Assembly: GCF_008831285.2 (NCBI RefSeq)
Contig: NC_045140.1
Location: 14,175,696 to 14,239,695 of the forward strand
DNA from: Nymphaea colorata
Lineage: Eukaryota > Streptophyta > Magnoliopsida > Nymphaeales > Nymphaeaceae
Direction: 5' to 3'
DNA length: 64,000 nucleotides
The notes under the pieces were generated by a model. It was given only the letters and a program-made list of their open reading frames with translations, was not told the origin of the DNA and made no database searches. Each line of letters opens with the position of its first letter. The first letter of the stretch is position 1. The translations under genes were made by a program, and so were the position numbers. Positions 1-12,440 of this stretch are shown piece after piece.

Positions 1-171
1 GATATGCTTAGTATTGTAGTTTTATAAATATTATATAATTCACAAATTTGTCCGTGAAGCTTACGCTTCAATTAACACCTCGCCTTGTCTCATGAGAGGC
101 TCAACTCCTTGCGTCGATTTCTGGACTTTTACAGCATTGCTCAAAACAACAGTGCTAGGTCTGGTATGTAC

Positions 172-236
<65 letters not shown>

Positions 237-2357
237 CCCCTATACCGTAACATAATATGGTTATATTTAGGTCCTACCATACAATATGCACCAATAATGT
301 TCATGAACGTATGTGCCGTAAATAACTAACCGGTTACATATATATACTTAGTAGTGTAACCGATGGACTAGAAAACGTACTATACATGTACTCTATCATA
401 TTATTAACAAGGATACTGACATATATATATATATATATATATATATAGTTCATATGATCTTTACACTGATAGGTTCTCTGAGGATACAGACACAGTATAA
501 GCTTACACTACCCTCTAATCATAATCTGTCAACCTCATTGGGGATTGATCACAAACTATACCTTTCATCCTTCGCAATGTTTATTTTTCCAGACTAATTA
601 TTGTATTATATACATATAATATATTACATGTATAGTAATACGCATTATAACATGTATAGTATTATGTACATGTATACAACACATAGTAAGAGAATATTTA
701 AAAAATACATTATATAACATATGTATTATATAATGTGTACATATAAATGTGCATACATATTTCGACAATATATATATATATCGTAACGCATTTATCATGT
801 ATATATATATAAGATAATGTATATAATATAACATGTGCATACATATATGTATACATGTACATTTACATGTTACATATATTATACATGCATAATGAAGGTA
901 ACATATTTCAATATATACATACTAATGTAATATATATGTGATACATGTATCTAGTATTGATGTACTACATTATAATATAAATAGTAGGGATGACTATAGT
1001 ACGATAAGGACTTCACCATATAATGGGTATATGCCTAAGACCTATGCCTGTAAATATATACCGTTATATATATTTACTAAACACCTACGATATGGTATGA
1101 AGAAGCATAAGATTATATGTATATAAAATGTTATTACTATTACCAAAACATATGTACACAGGGTAATATAATAATAGTACACTGCATGGTAAGGTAATTA
1201 CAACCTTAATATATACCCATGTTAGTGCACAATGAGCTACTTCTAGGCATAACATATTATAACATGCATGTTATAATCCAGTAACATACGGTCCTCACTT
1301 ATGAACTACAGTGTATGAGTTCACCTTTGTATTATAGTACTATTCTGGTATAAATGGTAAGGATAAGTTGTACGTTATAGGATATATATGTGATAACTAT
1401 GATGTACAACATGTACATTAATTCACATTGCCCTTGTATACTTATAGTATATGTTTGTTATAACATATACTATAACTATTAAGGCATTGAGTATGCCCAT
1501 AATATATAGTACTATATTATAACATAATATACCTATGATGCTTTGTTATATATACAAATAACACTATGCAATACCCATATACAGCTATTATAGTGTATAT
1601 TTATACAGAGGTACTGGCCATAACAGGGGGGTCTATGTGCCCCTATATTATACATCATAGCACTGTGTGCAGTACTGTACATTGTACTACATATAATCCT
1701 TCTTGGTTTAGGGTAATCACACCTATACATGTATTTGTCAGCTAATATGTGGCTGTAAAGTATACGGTCAACTATATAATAACATTATAGAGGTGATATA
1801 CCCTTTGTTTGTCACAGTAACTACACAACCACTTGTAGAGTCAGACCCTATAAGTGGCTAATAACACCACTTACAGTACTGCACATAGCTTACATTATAG
1901 TGGGGGTTATATGCTTGTCCCAATATGTATTATCAACTAGTGTAGATGGTTATAGGCAATGACAGCCATATATTATATATATAGCTGGACAATATAGGCT
2001 ATAAAGAATAATATTTATGTATATGTGGACAATATGATAGAACATGTATGGGCTAATGGTTACCTCATACATTGGGCTATTACCACACTAACGGTATTGA
2101 TAAGTATGTACATTATAGTAGAGTAGATTATATGTACGAGTAAACTATTCTACTATATACATATATTATGATAGTGTAATCTGCCCAACTGTTTACAAGG
2201 TTATGTGCATCTAATAGTATATGTTCCCAGTATATTCGGTCAGACCCGTATACAGGCACTACGTGCCATGGTTATGACTGTGTATATATATTACACTATT
2301 ATGTTGGTCCCTATACACAATAGTAACCATGTACATAGTTAAAAGCGGCTATCAGGT
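1..2357. other. AT-rich low-complexity region, no gene seen
   Basis: The stretch is dominated by TATA, CATA and TATG words with (TA)n tracts at about 174-232 and 421-447. Small inverted repeats occur; for example 12-base perfect arms at 1442-1453 and 1464-1475 enclose a 10-base loop. Open frames here translate to Tyr/Ile/His-rich peptides typical of low-complexity AT DNA, with no recognisable domain and no splice-compatible structure. I see no gene, RNA or clear transposon terminus. Confidence 0.7.
174..232. repeat. (TA)n microsatellite
   Basis: Uninterrupted TA dinucleotide run of about 59 bases. A shorter run lies at 421-447. Confidence 0.95.
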
Positions 2358-2452
2358 AGTCACTAGCCCCGCCTTCGGCATCCCCCTCCATGCGGTGAAG
2401 GTAACGACTTCAGGCATGGCCAGCTCCCAGTGTGAAGGGCGGTGTGTACAAG
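2358..2452 (-). pseudogene. rrn16: Plastid 16S rDNA fragment in nuclear DNA (NUPT), part 1
   Basis: The reverse complement matches the 3' part of chloroplast 16S rRNA: it contains the universal decoding-region words around TGTACACACCGCCC, then GGGAGCTGGCCATGCC, GTCGTTACCTT and GGGGGATGCCGAAGG. Several substitutions and small gaps (for example GAAGGGC where plastid DNA reads GACGGGC on this strand) show it is not under rRNA constraint. It stops abruptly at 2452, where a 346-base insert begins, and resumes at 2799. Only about 160 bases of a 1.5-kb gene are present, so it cannot act as rRNA. A plastid-derived stretch that came through mitochondrial DNA is an alternative source. Confidence 0.9.
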
Positions 2453-2798
2453 CTATGTCACACAGACTCTTCAAAAAAGGGGCCACACCCTTGTCGACAC
2501 GACGCTGGTGCTGGTGCAGCTCCGACACGCACCACAACCACATCCTTTTTTATGCAAGTTCAAAATATTTTTCACTTTTTTTTCTTCCCCTGTCCCTTTC
2601 TTTCTTTGTGTATAGTAATAAAAGTAAAAAGAAAGTATGGATTAAGCTAAGAAACAAGCTACAATTATATATATTATGAATACATACATCTATATATATA
2701 TACACCCTCGCCGCACCCTCGCACCCAAATTTTTTGGGATACATCGCACCGACACTCGCATCCACACCCGCACCGTTACCCCGCACTCATGTGACATG
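2453..2798. mobile_element. Short non-autonomous DNA transposon-like insert inside the plastid fragment
   Basis: This 346-base segment interrupts the plastid 16S homology exactly and is flanked by near-identical short repeats: GTGTACAAG at 2444-2452 and GTGTACAGG at 2799-2807, consistent with an 8-9 bp target-site duplication. Its ends are weakly inverted (left CTATGTCACACAG; right, reverse-complemented, CATGTCACATGAG). An 8-bp duplication with short inverted ends suggests a hAT-type MITE, but the superfamily is inferred. Related sequence without the right part occurs at about 6039-6331 and 6620-6926. Confidence 0.65.
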
Positions 2799-2867
2799 GT
2801 GTACAGGGCCCCGGGAATGAATTCACTGCTGTATGGCTGACCAGCGATTATAGCTTCATGCTGGCAA
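2799..2867 (-). pseudogene. rrn16: Plastid 16S rDNA fragment in nuclear DNA (NUPT), part 2
   Basis: Homology to plastid 16S rDNA resumes in the same orientation just where part 1 stopped. On the plus strand it contains GAATTCAC, GTATGGCTGACC, GCGATTA and GCTTCATGC in the order expected for the reverse complement. A deletion of about 13 bases follows GCGATTA. Homology fades near 2867. Confidence 0.85.
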
Positions 2868-3643
2868 GTCCCCATTCATAATTGGGCGCGGGATAATGGA
2901 AATCATAAAAATAATGTCGGGCCTTGCACATTTACTATAAGTTAACACTCACACAATTAGTCAAGAACAGGTTCCTCCCTTATGTTTCTAAACAAATTTC
3001 TTCTCAAGGATTCGTTATAATTTGATTTACATAACTAAATGAAAAAGGCTTTTGATTAAATAACAAAACCATCTCCTTATCCGGAGTACATCGCTAGCCT
3101 AAACCTAAACCAAAGGTTGACACACAATGGAAAGATAATATGTATAAGCAAAAGAATAGCTAGATACTGACAAATTAGTGATATAGTCTTCCTCCCGCAA
3201 GGTTTTCACAATCTCATTCCAAAATGAAGCAAACTTGGCAGCATATGCCTTGTCTCTCAGAATATAGTCCTACACCAAATATCATTAGCCATTAACTATA
3301 AAATTGAAACTAGAATGAAAAGAAGAATGAATCACCTGAAAATATGCAGATTTAAAGAATCACATTCCATCGTCCATTGATGTTCCATTCAGATACATCA
3401 TTTATAATAATGCAAGGATAAATAAAAATCCTACTGCATGGAATATGTGCATGTGATGAAACCAACACATATACAAATCACAGTAAACAACATGCATATT
3501 CAGATACATGAATCAAAATTGATGCAACTGTAAAGCCTGAGGTGGCCATTGTGTACAAACGGCTACTAGATACTGTGTCACAGATCACAAGCCTTCCAGT
3601 TAAAATGATATACAGCCAAACACATTAGGTGGAATCCAGGCAG
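2868..3643. other. No feature seen
   Basis: Unremarkable AT-rich sequence with no convincing exon, RNA gene or repeat boundary. Confidence 0.6.
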
Positions 3644-4378
3644 TAGACTATGTGATTTTAGGTGCTACAGAAAACACAAAAGAGAGGTCATGATTCAAAT
3701 GTTAAAAACTTAAAATCATCAAGAAACATTCATTTCTGCCTGGACGGCATAACACATATCCGAATTGTAGACCACATGCATCAAACACAAACAATTCTAC
3801 AACTGAAAGATATAAACCCAGAGAATAGTAGATGACAGATAAATCATAAAAAAGGAAGAGGGTAAGGTAAAGTTGCTTGTCTTCAGTTAGGTGAGACTCG
3901 ATTTTCCTGAAATCAGATTCAAGTAGTGACTCTGATCCAATCAGGTGACAAATAATTCACCAAAAATTCATAGAGAGAAACTCAACGCATGTGCCCAACA
4001 CTTACAATACATAAACACCTGAAAGGGCATGTTTAACACCCGTACAACCTTAATAAGGTAAATATCATATTAGTATTTCATAGATGCAAGCATGGCCTAA
4101 TTAGATTTCAAGGTGGGTCCACACATGATATCCTGAAAGACATGGACAGTTTAAAATGAAAAAAAGAGAACCTGCAGCCAAAAAATCCGACTCTACTCTG
4201 AATTTATGTAAGTACAATATGTAATCATCTTTTCCATATTTCGCAAATCCAAGATCCATTCCAAAGCTCACCTGTATATTTCTCTACCAACTCATGTTAC
4301 ACATGTGTGGATGGGGCCACCAGTCTAGAGCATTGTCAAGATAATTGGGTGCGGGTACAGTCAGTGCATATATGTATG
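3644..4378. repeat. Direct duplication, copy 1 (about 735 bp)
   Basis: This segment recurs at 5193-5930 in the same orientation with a small percentage of substitutions and a few short indels. Shared landmarks include ACTATGTGATTTTAGGTGCT near the start and GTCAGTGCATATATGTATG at the end. The intervening 0.8 kb (4379-5192) is not duplicated. No coding content is recognised in either copy. Confidence 0.9.
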
Positions 4379-5192
4379 TATATGCACATTCTGAGGGTGT
4401 GTTTGCATGGTCGAGAATAATATCAGCAATATATACATTTCATTTCCACTTTGACTTAATTTAGCAAAATATGTAAAAGATGAACATGTTAAAAAACAAA
4501 AAGTGTATATTTAGAAGAAAAATTAAAAAATATGTATTAAAAGATTTTGTTTGGCTGCTCATTAAGTAGTGGATATCTTAAGTTTGTGAGTTACAAAAGC
4601 AAAAAATGTCTTCATAAAACTCAGGCATTTGAAAAAGCTTGACACACAACTGAGCCTAGTTTGTTTAAAATCAATTTCCGCTAAATTTTATACCCAAGTT
4701 CAGCTAAAACATATTAGGTGGAAAACAACCGCTTAGTTTGATATCTGATCTGAAAAGAAAAGCACTTTTGTGTGTACAAAAATACTGCTCAGTGGATTCA
4801 AATATTGAACCATTGAAACGTGTGCTGAAACAGTCAATGCACTATACAAAAGTGCATGTGTAAAAACATATGAGACTATGAGTAGTCCTCTAAATTAGTT
4901 AAAGAGTCAAAGTCCATGGTTCCATTTGTGTTTACCTAGCCCGTATGTTCTTTTTTTGTGTGTTTATGCATTAGGTTTTGTATTGTAAATGGCTTCATTA
5001 GTGAGGGCAGTCTGGTCTTTTATTGTTTATTCAGTGAACAAGTTAGCATCACAACCCTCATATTGAAGTTCTGTTCTAAGCAGCAAGATGTTAAGTGCTG
5101 CTGTTCATGTACTGAAGACCAGATGCGAATAACAGCACACTTGGTCATTTTCTTAATTTGGTTTTGCAATATTCATCATATTGCTGGGAAGT
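4379..5192. other. Spacer between duplicated segments, no feature seen
   Basis: AT-rich sequence without recognisable exons. An 81-codon open frame at 4958-5203 has no domain I recognise, and its end runs into the second duplicate, so I do not call it a gene. Confidence 0.6.
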
Positions 5193-5930
5193 GGACTATG
5201 TGATTTTAGGTGCTACAGAAAACACAAAAGAGAGGTCATGGTTCAAATGTTAAAGACTTAAAATCATCAAGAAACTTTCATTTCTGCCTGGACAGCATAA
5301 CACACATCAGAATTGTAGACCACATGCATCAAACACAAGCAATTCTACAACTGAAAGATATAAACCCACAGAATAGTAGATGATAGATAAATCATAAAAA
5401 AAGAAGAGGGTAAGGTAAAGTTCCTTGTCTTCAGTTAGGTGAGACTCGATTTTCCTGAAATCAGATTCAGGTAATGACTCTGATCCAATCAGGCGACAAA
5501 TAATTCACCAAAAATTCATAGAGAGAAACTCAAACACATGTGCCCAACACTTACAATACATAAACACATGAAAGGGCATGTTTAACACCCGTACAACCTT
5601 AATAAGGTAGATATCATATTTGTATTTCATAGACGCAAGCATGGCCTATATTTAATTAAATTTCAAGGTGGGTCCACACATGATATCCTGAAAGACATGG
5701 ACAGTTTAAAATGAAAAAAAGAGAACCTGCACCCAGAAATCCGACTCTACTCTGAATTTATGTAAGTATAATATGTAATCATCTTTTCCATATTTCGCAA
5801 ATCCAAGATCCATTCCAGAGCTCACCTATATATTTCCCTACCAACTCATGTTACACATGTGCGGATGGGGCCACCAATCCAGAGCATTGTCAATAGAATT
5901 GGGTGCGGGTACAAGTCAGTGCATATATGT
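5193..5930. repeat. Direct duplication, copy 2
   Basis: Second copy of the 3644-4378 segment. It carries scattered differences, including small insertions in the middle, and runs at its right end into a TATG-rich tract that leads into another tandem duplication. Confidence 0.9.
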
Positions 5931-5937
5931 ATGTATG

Positions 5938-6252
5938 TATATATATCCTATTATACTCCCATTTATATATAGGCTTATAGTTTACCTCACAGCTATGTGA
6001 GGAAGGAAATTTTATTTTCAAAAGAGAGATTAATTAGATGCTATGTGACACAGACTCTTCAAAAAAGAGGCCGCACCCATGTGTCAACACGACGCTGGTG
6101 CTAGTCCTGGTGCAGCTCCAATACGCACCCCAACCATGTCCCTTCTTATGCAAGTTCAAAATATTTTTCATTTTTTTTCGTCTCCATGTTTCTTTCTTTA
6201 TGTATAGTAATAAAAGTAAAAAGAAAAGACAGATTAAGCTAAGAAACAATAT

Positions 6253-6292
<40 letters not shown>

Positions 6293-6446
6293 AATATATT
6301 ATATATATACAATTATACACCCTCGCCGCACCCTTGCCGATTAACATGTATTCTCTTTTAATTGTATTTAGCCACACAGATATATGGGGAAAAGAAATTT
6401 AAGTTTCCAAAACAGAAATTATTTATGTAGTCTAAGGCTCTCTATG

Positions 6447-6528
<82 letters not shown>
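5938..6528. repeat. Tandem duplication, copy 1, carrying a transposon-like fragment and a TA tract
   Basis: The unit starts near ATATCCTATTATACTCCC, contains a relative of the 2453-2798 element (about 6039-6331), then a (TA)n tract at 6258-6289, and ends in a second long TA tract at about 6450-6528. The next unit repeats the same order about 581 bases downstream. The element relative here ends within its GC-rich CCCTCGCCGCACCC region and lacks the right terminus present at 2.8 kb. Confidence 0.9.
6450..6528. repeat. (TA)n microsatellite
   Basis: About 79 bases of TA dinucleotide at the junction between the two tandem units; a likely slippage or recombination site. Confidence 0.95.
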
Positions 6529-6529
<1 letters not shown>

Positions 6530-7036
6530 TATTATACTCCCATTTATATATAGGCTTATAGTTTACCTCACAGCTATGTGAGGAAGGAAATTTTATTTTC
6601 AAAAGAGAGATTAATTAGATGCTATGTGACACAGACTCTTCAAAAAAGAGGCCGCACCCATGTGTCAACACGACGCTGGTGCTAGTCCTGGTGCAGCTCC
6701 AATACGCACCCCAACCACGTCCTTTCTTATGCAAGTTCAAAATATTTTTCATTTTTTTTCGTCTCCATGTTTCTTTCTTTATGTATAGTAATAAAAGTAA
6801 AAAGAAAAGACAGATTAAGCTAAGAAACAATATAAAATTATATATATATATATAATAAATATATTATATATATATATATAATAAATATATTATATATATA
6901 CAATTATACACCCTCGCCGCACCCTTGCCGATTAACATGTATTCTCTTTTAATTGTATTTAGCCACACAGATATGTGGGGAAAAGAAATTTAAGTTTCCA
7001 AAACAGAAATTATTTACGTAGTCTAAGGCTCTCCAA
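6529..7036. repeat. Tandem duplication, copy 2
   Basis: Near-identical to 5938-6450, including the transposon-like fragment at about 6620-6926. The TA tract at about 6838-6900 has been rearranged into TATATAATAAATA runs. Homology ends after GTCTAAGGCTCTC; copy 1 continues into TATGTATG repeats at that point, copy 2 into unique DNA. Confidence 0.9.
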
Positions 7037-7860
7037 AACCTAACAAAAGCTTAGAAGCTGATGTTCCCTTCAAAGCCAAAAATGGTTTCAAGTACACAGC
7101 CAACAAAATTTCAGCGAGCTTAAGGCACAACCCCATCTCCACACTTAAGCAACCCAAGCTAGGGCTTTAAAAACATAACACATGTGTACAGACACTCCAA
7201 AATCTGCTACACCACATGATATCATGAACCATACCTCAATGTAGCATGGCCAAGCCCTTAGCACCAGGCCATGCCAACCTGCTAAGTCGCTAATTTGCTA
7301 TCAAATGGCCATTCCATCATTGGCCCAATTCAACATCCGATGTCCACCCCATTACTCCAAGTCTTTGCCAACTGCCTTCATTCTTGGCCTTCTCATAGGT
7401 GTTGCGGGTGCTACATTCTCAAGTGCCTCAGTGTATGTCACTAGAGAACTAGACGAAGCCGAGGCAATGAGTAGACCCTAGAGCTTAGGCATGCCCAGGC
7501 TGGACTAAGCGCTCTAAATTAAAAAAAAATGAAAATGTAAAAGCTAATAAAATGCAACCAAAATATTATTATATACAGTCACATATATAAACATATACAT
7601 GATTATATATAGTCACAAAAAGACTGACAAAATAATACAAAACTAAAGATCGTCAAATAATACAAAATTTATTCATATAAATACACATACAATAACATCA
7701 GGTCTCTCTCTCTCTCTCTCTCTCTCGCGCTGGTTGGTCCACCAAAGCTATTGTGATAGACATCAAAGCTGTTTGCTTGTAATTGTGTCTCACCGAAGGA
7801 TCTATAATTTAGTGGAAGAGTTGAAAGGGAGAGGAAACAGACATTGGCCACCGACAAGGC
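7037..7860. other. No gene seen; contains a (CT)n tract
   Basis: Contains a CT dinucleotide run at about 7703-7726. No exon is recognised. Confidence 0.6.
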
Positions 7861-8245
7861 ATTGAAAAAGGAAAACCAAGAACCTAAGACAATAAAGCAC
7901 CTAAACAACCCATGTCACAATGAAAGTGGAAACTAAACATGACACTATGCAGGAAACCATTAAAGCAGAAAACAATTGCCCAACTCAACAAAACTAAATA
8001 ATCAAACTAAATCAAAATCGGATCCTATTGAATACAGATCAAACCAATGACCTTAACCGCTAGACATGTGCAGTAGCTAACTAAAGGATCTATTCAACTA
8101 ACCTGACACTAACGTGATACAAGAGAAACTGAGTATTATCCTCGTCTAAAACCATGAAGGACCTGATGACATAAAACCCAAAACCCAAGCAACTTCGACG
8201 AATAGAACCTTTCAAAAATTGATTGGTCCTTTTGAAAAGAGATAA
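7861..8245 (+). repeat. Dispersed repeat: flank of block E, forward copy
   Basis: This segment matches about 36,565-36,970 in the same orientation. Shared words include CTAACTAAAGGATCTATTCA, CTAACCTGACACTAACGTGA and CGAATAGAACCTTTCAAAAA, with many substitutions and indels, so it is an older copy. It ends abruptly in the AT-rich island. It lies 1.3 kb from the minus-strand FAX fragment, the same relative orientation seen in the large mosaic at 31-54 kb. Confidence 0.75.
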
Positions 8246-8271
8246 GTATATATGCATATTACACACATTTG

Positions 8272-8313
<42 letters not shown>

Positions 8314-9150
8314 TAGGCATATATAGTGCATACTGCATAGTACATATATGTCATATGTATGCATACTATATAGTATATTATACGTGTGTATATGTGTGTA
8401 CATAATATATTTATGTATGTTATATGTACATATAGCATATACATATATAATATATATGTATATATACAATATACTACTTACTTTATATGTATATATAATA
8501 TATAAAATATTTACATATTCATAAACATATACACATATATAGTATATATTACTATATATTATATATACAACTATATACATATAACATTGTATAAATAATA
8601 TGTGATTATATAACATATGATATGTTATACGTATTATGTTATATATAATATATATTATAACATACATGTATATAACATATTTGTTACACGTATAACTTGT
8701 TATATGTATTAGATATGTAACATATATAATACATATATAATATATATAGTATATATGTAGCGTACATATGACATACTATGTATATATGTTGTATGAAATA
8801 TCTATAACATATACAAATATGTATTGTGTAATATTATTCATATACGTATATACAATATAACATGTATAACATATGTAATATATATGTACTACATATTATA
8901 TATGTATAATATATAATATACATATATATATTATACATACATATATGTATAATACATATGCTATTTATATAATATATTATGTATAATATATTGAGTAACG
9001 TGTATATATGTGTATAACATATGATTTTCTATTCGTATTATGTATAATATATATACATATTTATATATACGTTATAGTATATACATATTTATATATACGT
9101 TATAGTATATATATATATATATATGAGTGTGTGTGTGTGTGCACATGTGT
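8246..9150. repeat. AT-rich low-complexity island with TA tracts
   Basis: Almost pure A/T with scattered G/C in TATATAC, CATATA and GTATAT words. A (TA)n tract lies at 8279-8307 and a (TG)n-like patch near 9127-9140. Open frames on both strands translate to Tyr/Ile-rich low-complexity peptides and are not genes. Confidence 0.85.
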
Positions 9151-9592
9151 GTATATAAAGAGAGAGTTCAGTTTTCCAAGATTAGCCATGTTTAACATTG
9201 TTACTCATGTTAGTGTCTACACAATATAACTATTTCTTCCATTGACTAGATAATCATTTTTAAATCTCACTAATTCACTGCCATGGGTAAGCTATTGTAA
9301 TGAAGGTTCGGAAGAAAAGCTAGAACATGTGTTCTCACATGTGGTAAAAGGGAAGCATGTTATCTCAATAAAAAACTGAAAAAATGAAATATAATTTCTA
9401 CTTGTGACAACAAATATTTGACATAGTTACCAAGCACCTTAATTGAACAAAACATACGTGGAAAAATAGTGATGTTTTCTAATAATGAATTCATGTGAGA
9501 TATTATACTAAAAACTTATCTGCTTGACCCTGCAAATATCAGGCAGACTATTTTCATGCTTTCCATCCTCTTAATCATAATATGCTCCTTTA

Positions 9593-10189
9593 CAACAATG
9601 CACCTCCTAGAATCATGTCAAACCTAATTGCTGGAATGCTTACAATTAGCATGAAGGAAAGAAATCCACCGATGAACAGCACTGCACCTGAAAATCAAGA
9701 ATTTAAAAATCAAGAATTTATTCCAGAAAAAAATCACAAACCGATATGTTTGTTGTGAAAAGCAAGCCAGCAAAGAAAATATCAGTATCAGTACCATATG
9801 GAATTCCAATGAAAAAATCATGCATTTCAGATATTTTTTTCAATTCAGCACCTTCACTAGTAAAAGTTTCCACTTTCCTTTACTGGCTCTGGAGGGTTCT
9901 CCGCTGCAGAAGAAAGATACTCCCTTCCCTCTATGGTGACTTGTTCTGCAACCAAAGATACACATTTCCTAGCTTTCTTTGCTTGTACTTTGACATGCTC
10001 AGAGACATCTTCAAAAAGCACCATGGCTTTCTTAGGATACAATTCATACGCTTCCTCTGACAAGTCTTTCATTTTCGCAGCCTGCTGTTTGTAAGATTCT
10101 ATTGTGCTCTTCCATGCTTCTTGTGACTCTTCCGACTGATTCTCAAGCTCATTCTTCAATTTTTCCACTTTAAAATCCAGATAATGGTC
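9593..10189 (-). pseudogene. FAX-like (fatty acid export) gene fragment, frameshifted
   Basis: FAX proteins (Tmemb_14 family) sit in the plastid inner envelope and export fatty acids. Two minus-strand exons are readable. Exon 10189-9795 follows a TTCAG acceptor and encodes a charged amphipathic helix (AWKSTIESYKQQAAKMKDLS), then SSAAENPPEPVKE, the FAX-type AAENSPEPVKD segment, and in another frame FFIGIPYG. Exon 9687-9593 continues with FIGGFLSFML and SIPAIRF, a transmembrane-hairpin signature. The splice phase matches (TAT G|GT GCA). A small indel near 9880, just after PPEPVKE, shifts frame and exposes a TAG at 9857-9859. The second exon ends at a TAA that could instead be a GTAAAG donor. 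The transit-peptide exons and the last helices were not found. Decayed or partial FAX1 relative; family call confident, function unlikely. Confidence 0.75.
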
Positions 10190-12440
10190 CTGAACAAACA
10201 ATTGTGATCACAAACTCCAAAAGGTTTGGCAAAACATAAAAAGAAATTATATACAACACCAATATGTCATAGCAAAATTAGGTGGACACCATTTAAAATC
10301 ATGTCATTTCCTTACATATCCTAGCTGAAGCACCTAAATATCCTAAAACATCTAGAAAATTTTCCAGTTACACTCGAAATTCCCAAACATATAATATATT
10401 CATTTCCCAACTTCACATATCAATCAGTGCTTTCACCCAATATTGTCGAAACTCAAAAGAGTACATTCCAAGTTGTAAAAGACATTCCTGAGAAACAAAG
10501 AGCAATTTTATTTAAGATAATCACTTCTTTGAAGTAACTAGTGTTAAAAGACATATTTCTTGGCCTGTGACATGCACACCTCACTCCAACATTCCATAGA
10601 CGAATAGATGCACTTCCTAATGCAACTCATGTAAAGGGGTCAAACGCCTTCCTGATTTGTGAAAAAATTATAAAAGGCAATGCCCGTGGCCGACCAAAGT
10701 CCAAAGCCGACAGCCGTGCCTACCCCCAAGATCACCTTGGACCAACCTTAAGACTCTCCTAGGACAAATCAAATACAAAGACACTACCCAGTCGGATAGG
10801 AACCTCGACTTCAAAATCCCAATAGGTAAGGAATACAAGTGAGGTTAACCCAAACCCAAAAGATAATCCTACTACAAAATACTAAGAGATGTGAGGCCAG
10901 TACAAGCGTGCACGATACAATGAATAAAACTCTCACAACTCACTCAAGCAAACCATCAAACCAAACCTAATCGAACAAACCACACCCACTCGTAGGAGGC
11001 TAAGTTGGCACGAGGTCGTGTCCTTAGCGTGGTGCCTCAGAGGTCCCTCAATGCTCAACAACGACCCAAGGTCGGGCTAAAAGCAAATGCGAAAGCAAAG
11101 AACAAAAGCAATGCAACCTCCCACGTGTCTATAGGGTGAAAAAGAGAGTACCGGCCAAGGCTAGCTTGGCGAAATAATATCCAAGGACCACGAGGTGAGA
11201 TTCCACACTCGGGTAATGCAGCTACACGGTGGAAGAGGGCTAGCTGCAGAAGCACAATCCAAGGTATGAAGAGGACGCCGGCGGTTAAAGAAGCCTTCTA
11301 GATCGCCCGGTTGTAGGGACTTTTCGCCGGAAGAAGCCTAGGAGCACCACGGGTACTTGCCGGATGAAGTGGGGATCCGGCTGGAGTAGTCACCGAAGGG
11401 ATGCCGAAAAAGTGGCAGCGACAGCCGGTGGCGGCCGGAGATGGCCGGAGGCAGCAGTGACAAGGTCCACCGGTTCCAAGACTCACAAGGATGCGGACCC
11501 CACGGTCTTCCTTGAGGGCTAGGGCTGGAACCGACTAAGTGTGAACCTTGTAGCTTGGGTTGACTTAGGTGGGACCGGGCTAGGTAGGGTCAGCTTGGTC
11601 AAGGCTCGGTCTAGGAAGTGGGCTTGGTCAAAGGTAGGTTAGGTGAAGTTGGTCCTAGGGTTCCAATCTAGGCTCAATCGGGTGAAGGGAAATGGGTCAA
11701 ATATAGGTTCCTAAAATGTAGGACGGGTAGGTTAAAGGCTTAGGACGAAATGGAAAGGGGGACTAGGGTGGATCGTGTGAGGGAAATGTGGTTAAGGAAT
11801 TGGAGAAGATCCCAAGAGAGGATCGAGCTCCAAGACTCTAGGTTGAGGTGGCGGCACTGTGGAAGCTATCTCCCAAGGAAGTAGGAGAGAGGCTAGGGGC
11901 AAATGGTGAGGTGGTGGGGGCGAGTTGACCAAATGTGATCCACTTGAGGGATAGTAAGCTGGTTCGGGGTGTGAAAGGGCTAAGGGAGAGGACAAGTGGC
12001 GAGGCTAGAGGGTTCTAGGTCCTAAAATGGAGGTCACTACCTACGAACTTGGGATTGAATCCCAAAAAGTGGATCGATCCCACCAAATGTATAGCACTTC
12101 CTAAGATCTTGGAAGCAAGGGACGAGCTCTCTCTAAATGATCTCTCTATTGCACTAGATCTCCGCCACGTGGCGAGGATAAAGGGTGGAGATGGCGAAAA
12201 GCCCAAAAGCTAGAATCCACTTACCTCGATTGCACGAAGGCCCAAATGACTCCGGCGGCTAGGAGTTGGCGCCTAGAGATCCTCCACGAATTCCTTGGCT
12301 TTTTCCCCAATTGTGATCTAATCTTTGCACGATTCTTGGAGCTGCTCGTGTGGAGCCGGAAATAATGCAGCGGTCCCCAAATTTACGTAGACGATCGTTA
12401 TTAGAAAAAACTCAGATGTAGAGGAGAAGAAGAAGACAAT
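10190..12440. other. No gene called; GC-richer stretch at about 10.6-12.3 kb
   Basis: From about 10,600 the base composition becomes GC-richer, with repeated GGTTAGG/GGCTTGGTCAA-like words. Short open frames on the minus strand lack recognisable domains. The composition resembles transposon LTR or leader sequence, but I see no paired LTR, primer-binding site or target duplication. The last 100 bases probably hold the 5' leader of the VIH-like exon. Confidence 0.5.

Noticed and set aside
598-1126. Small open frames in the AT-rich start
   Set aside because: Products are Tyr/Ile/His-rich translations of TA/CATA words with no domain or codon bias.
2358-2867. A functional 16S rRNA gene
   Set aside because: Only about 160 bases, diverged and split by an insert; a nuclear plastid DNA remnant fits better.
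8212-8667. A 151-codon minus-strand frame
   Set aside because: Encodes only YIYIYI-type low complexity from TA repeats, and overlaps a repeat boundary.
10600-12300. A Gypsy-type LTR or LTR remnant
   Set aside because: Composition is suggestive, but no second LTR, primer site, TG...CA ends or target duplication were seen.
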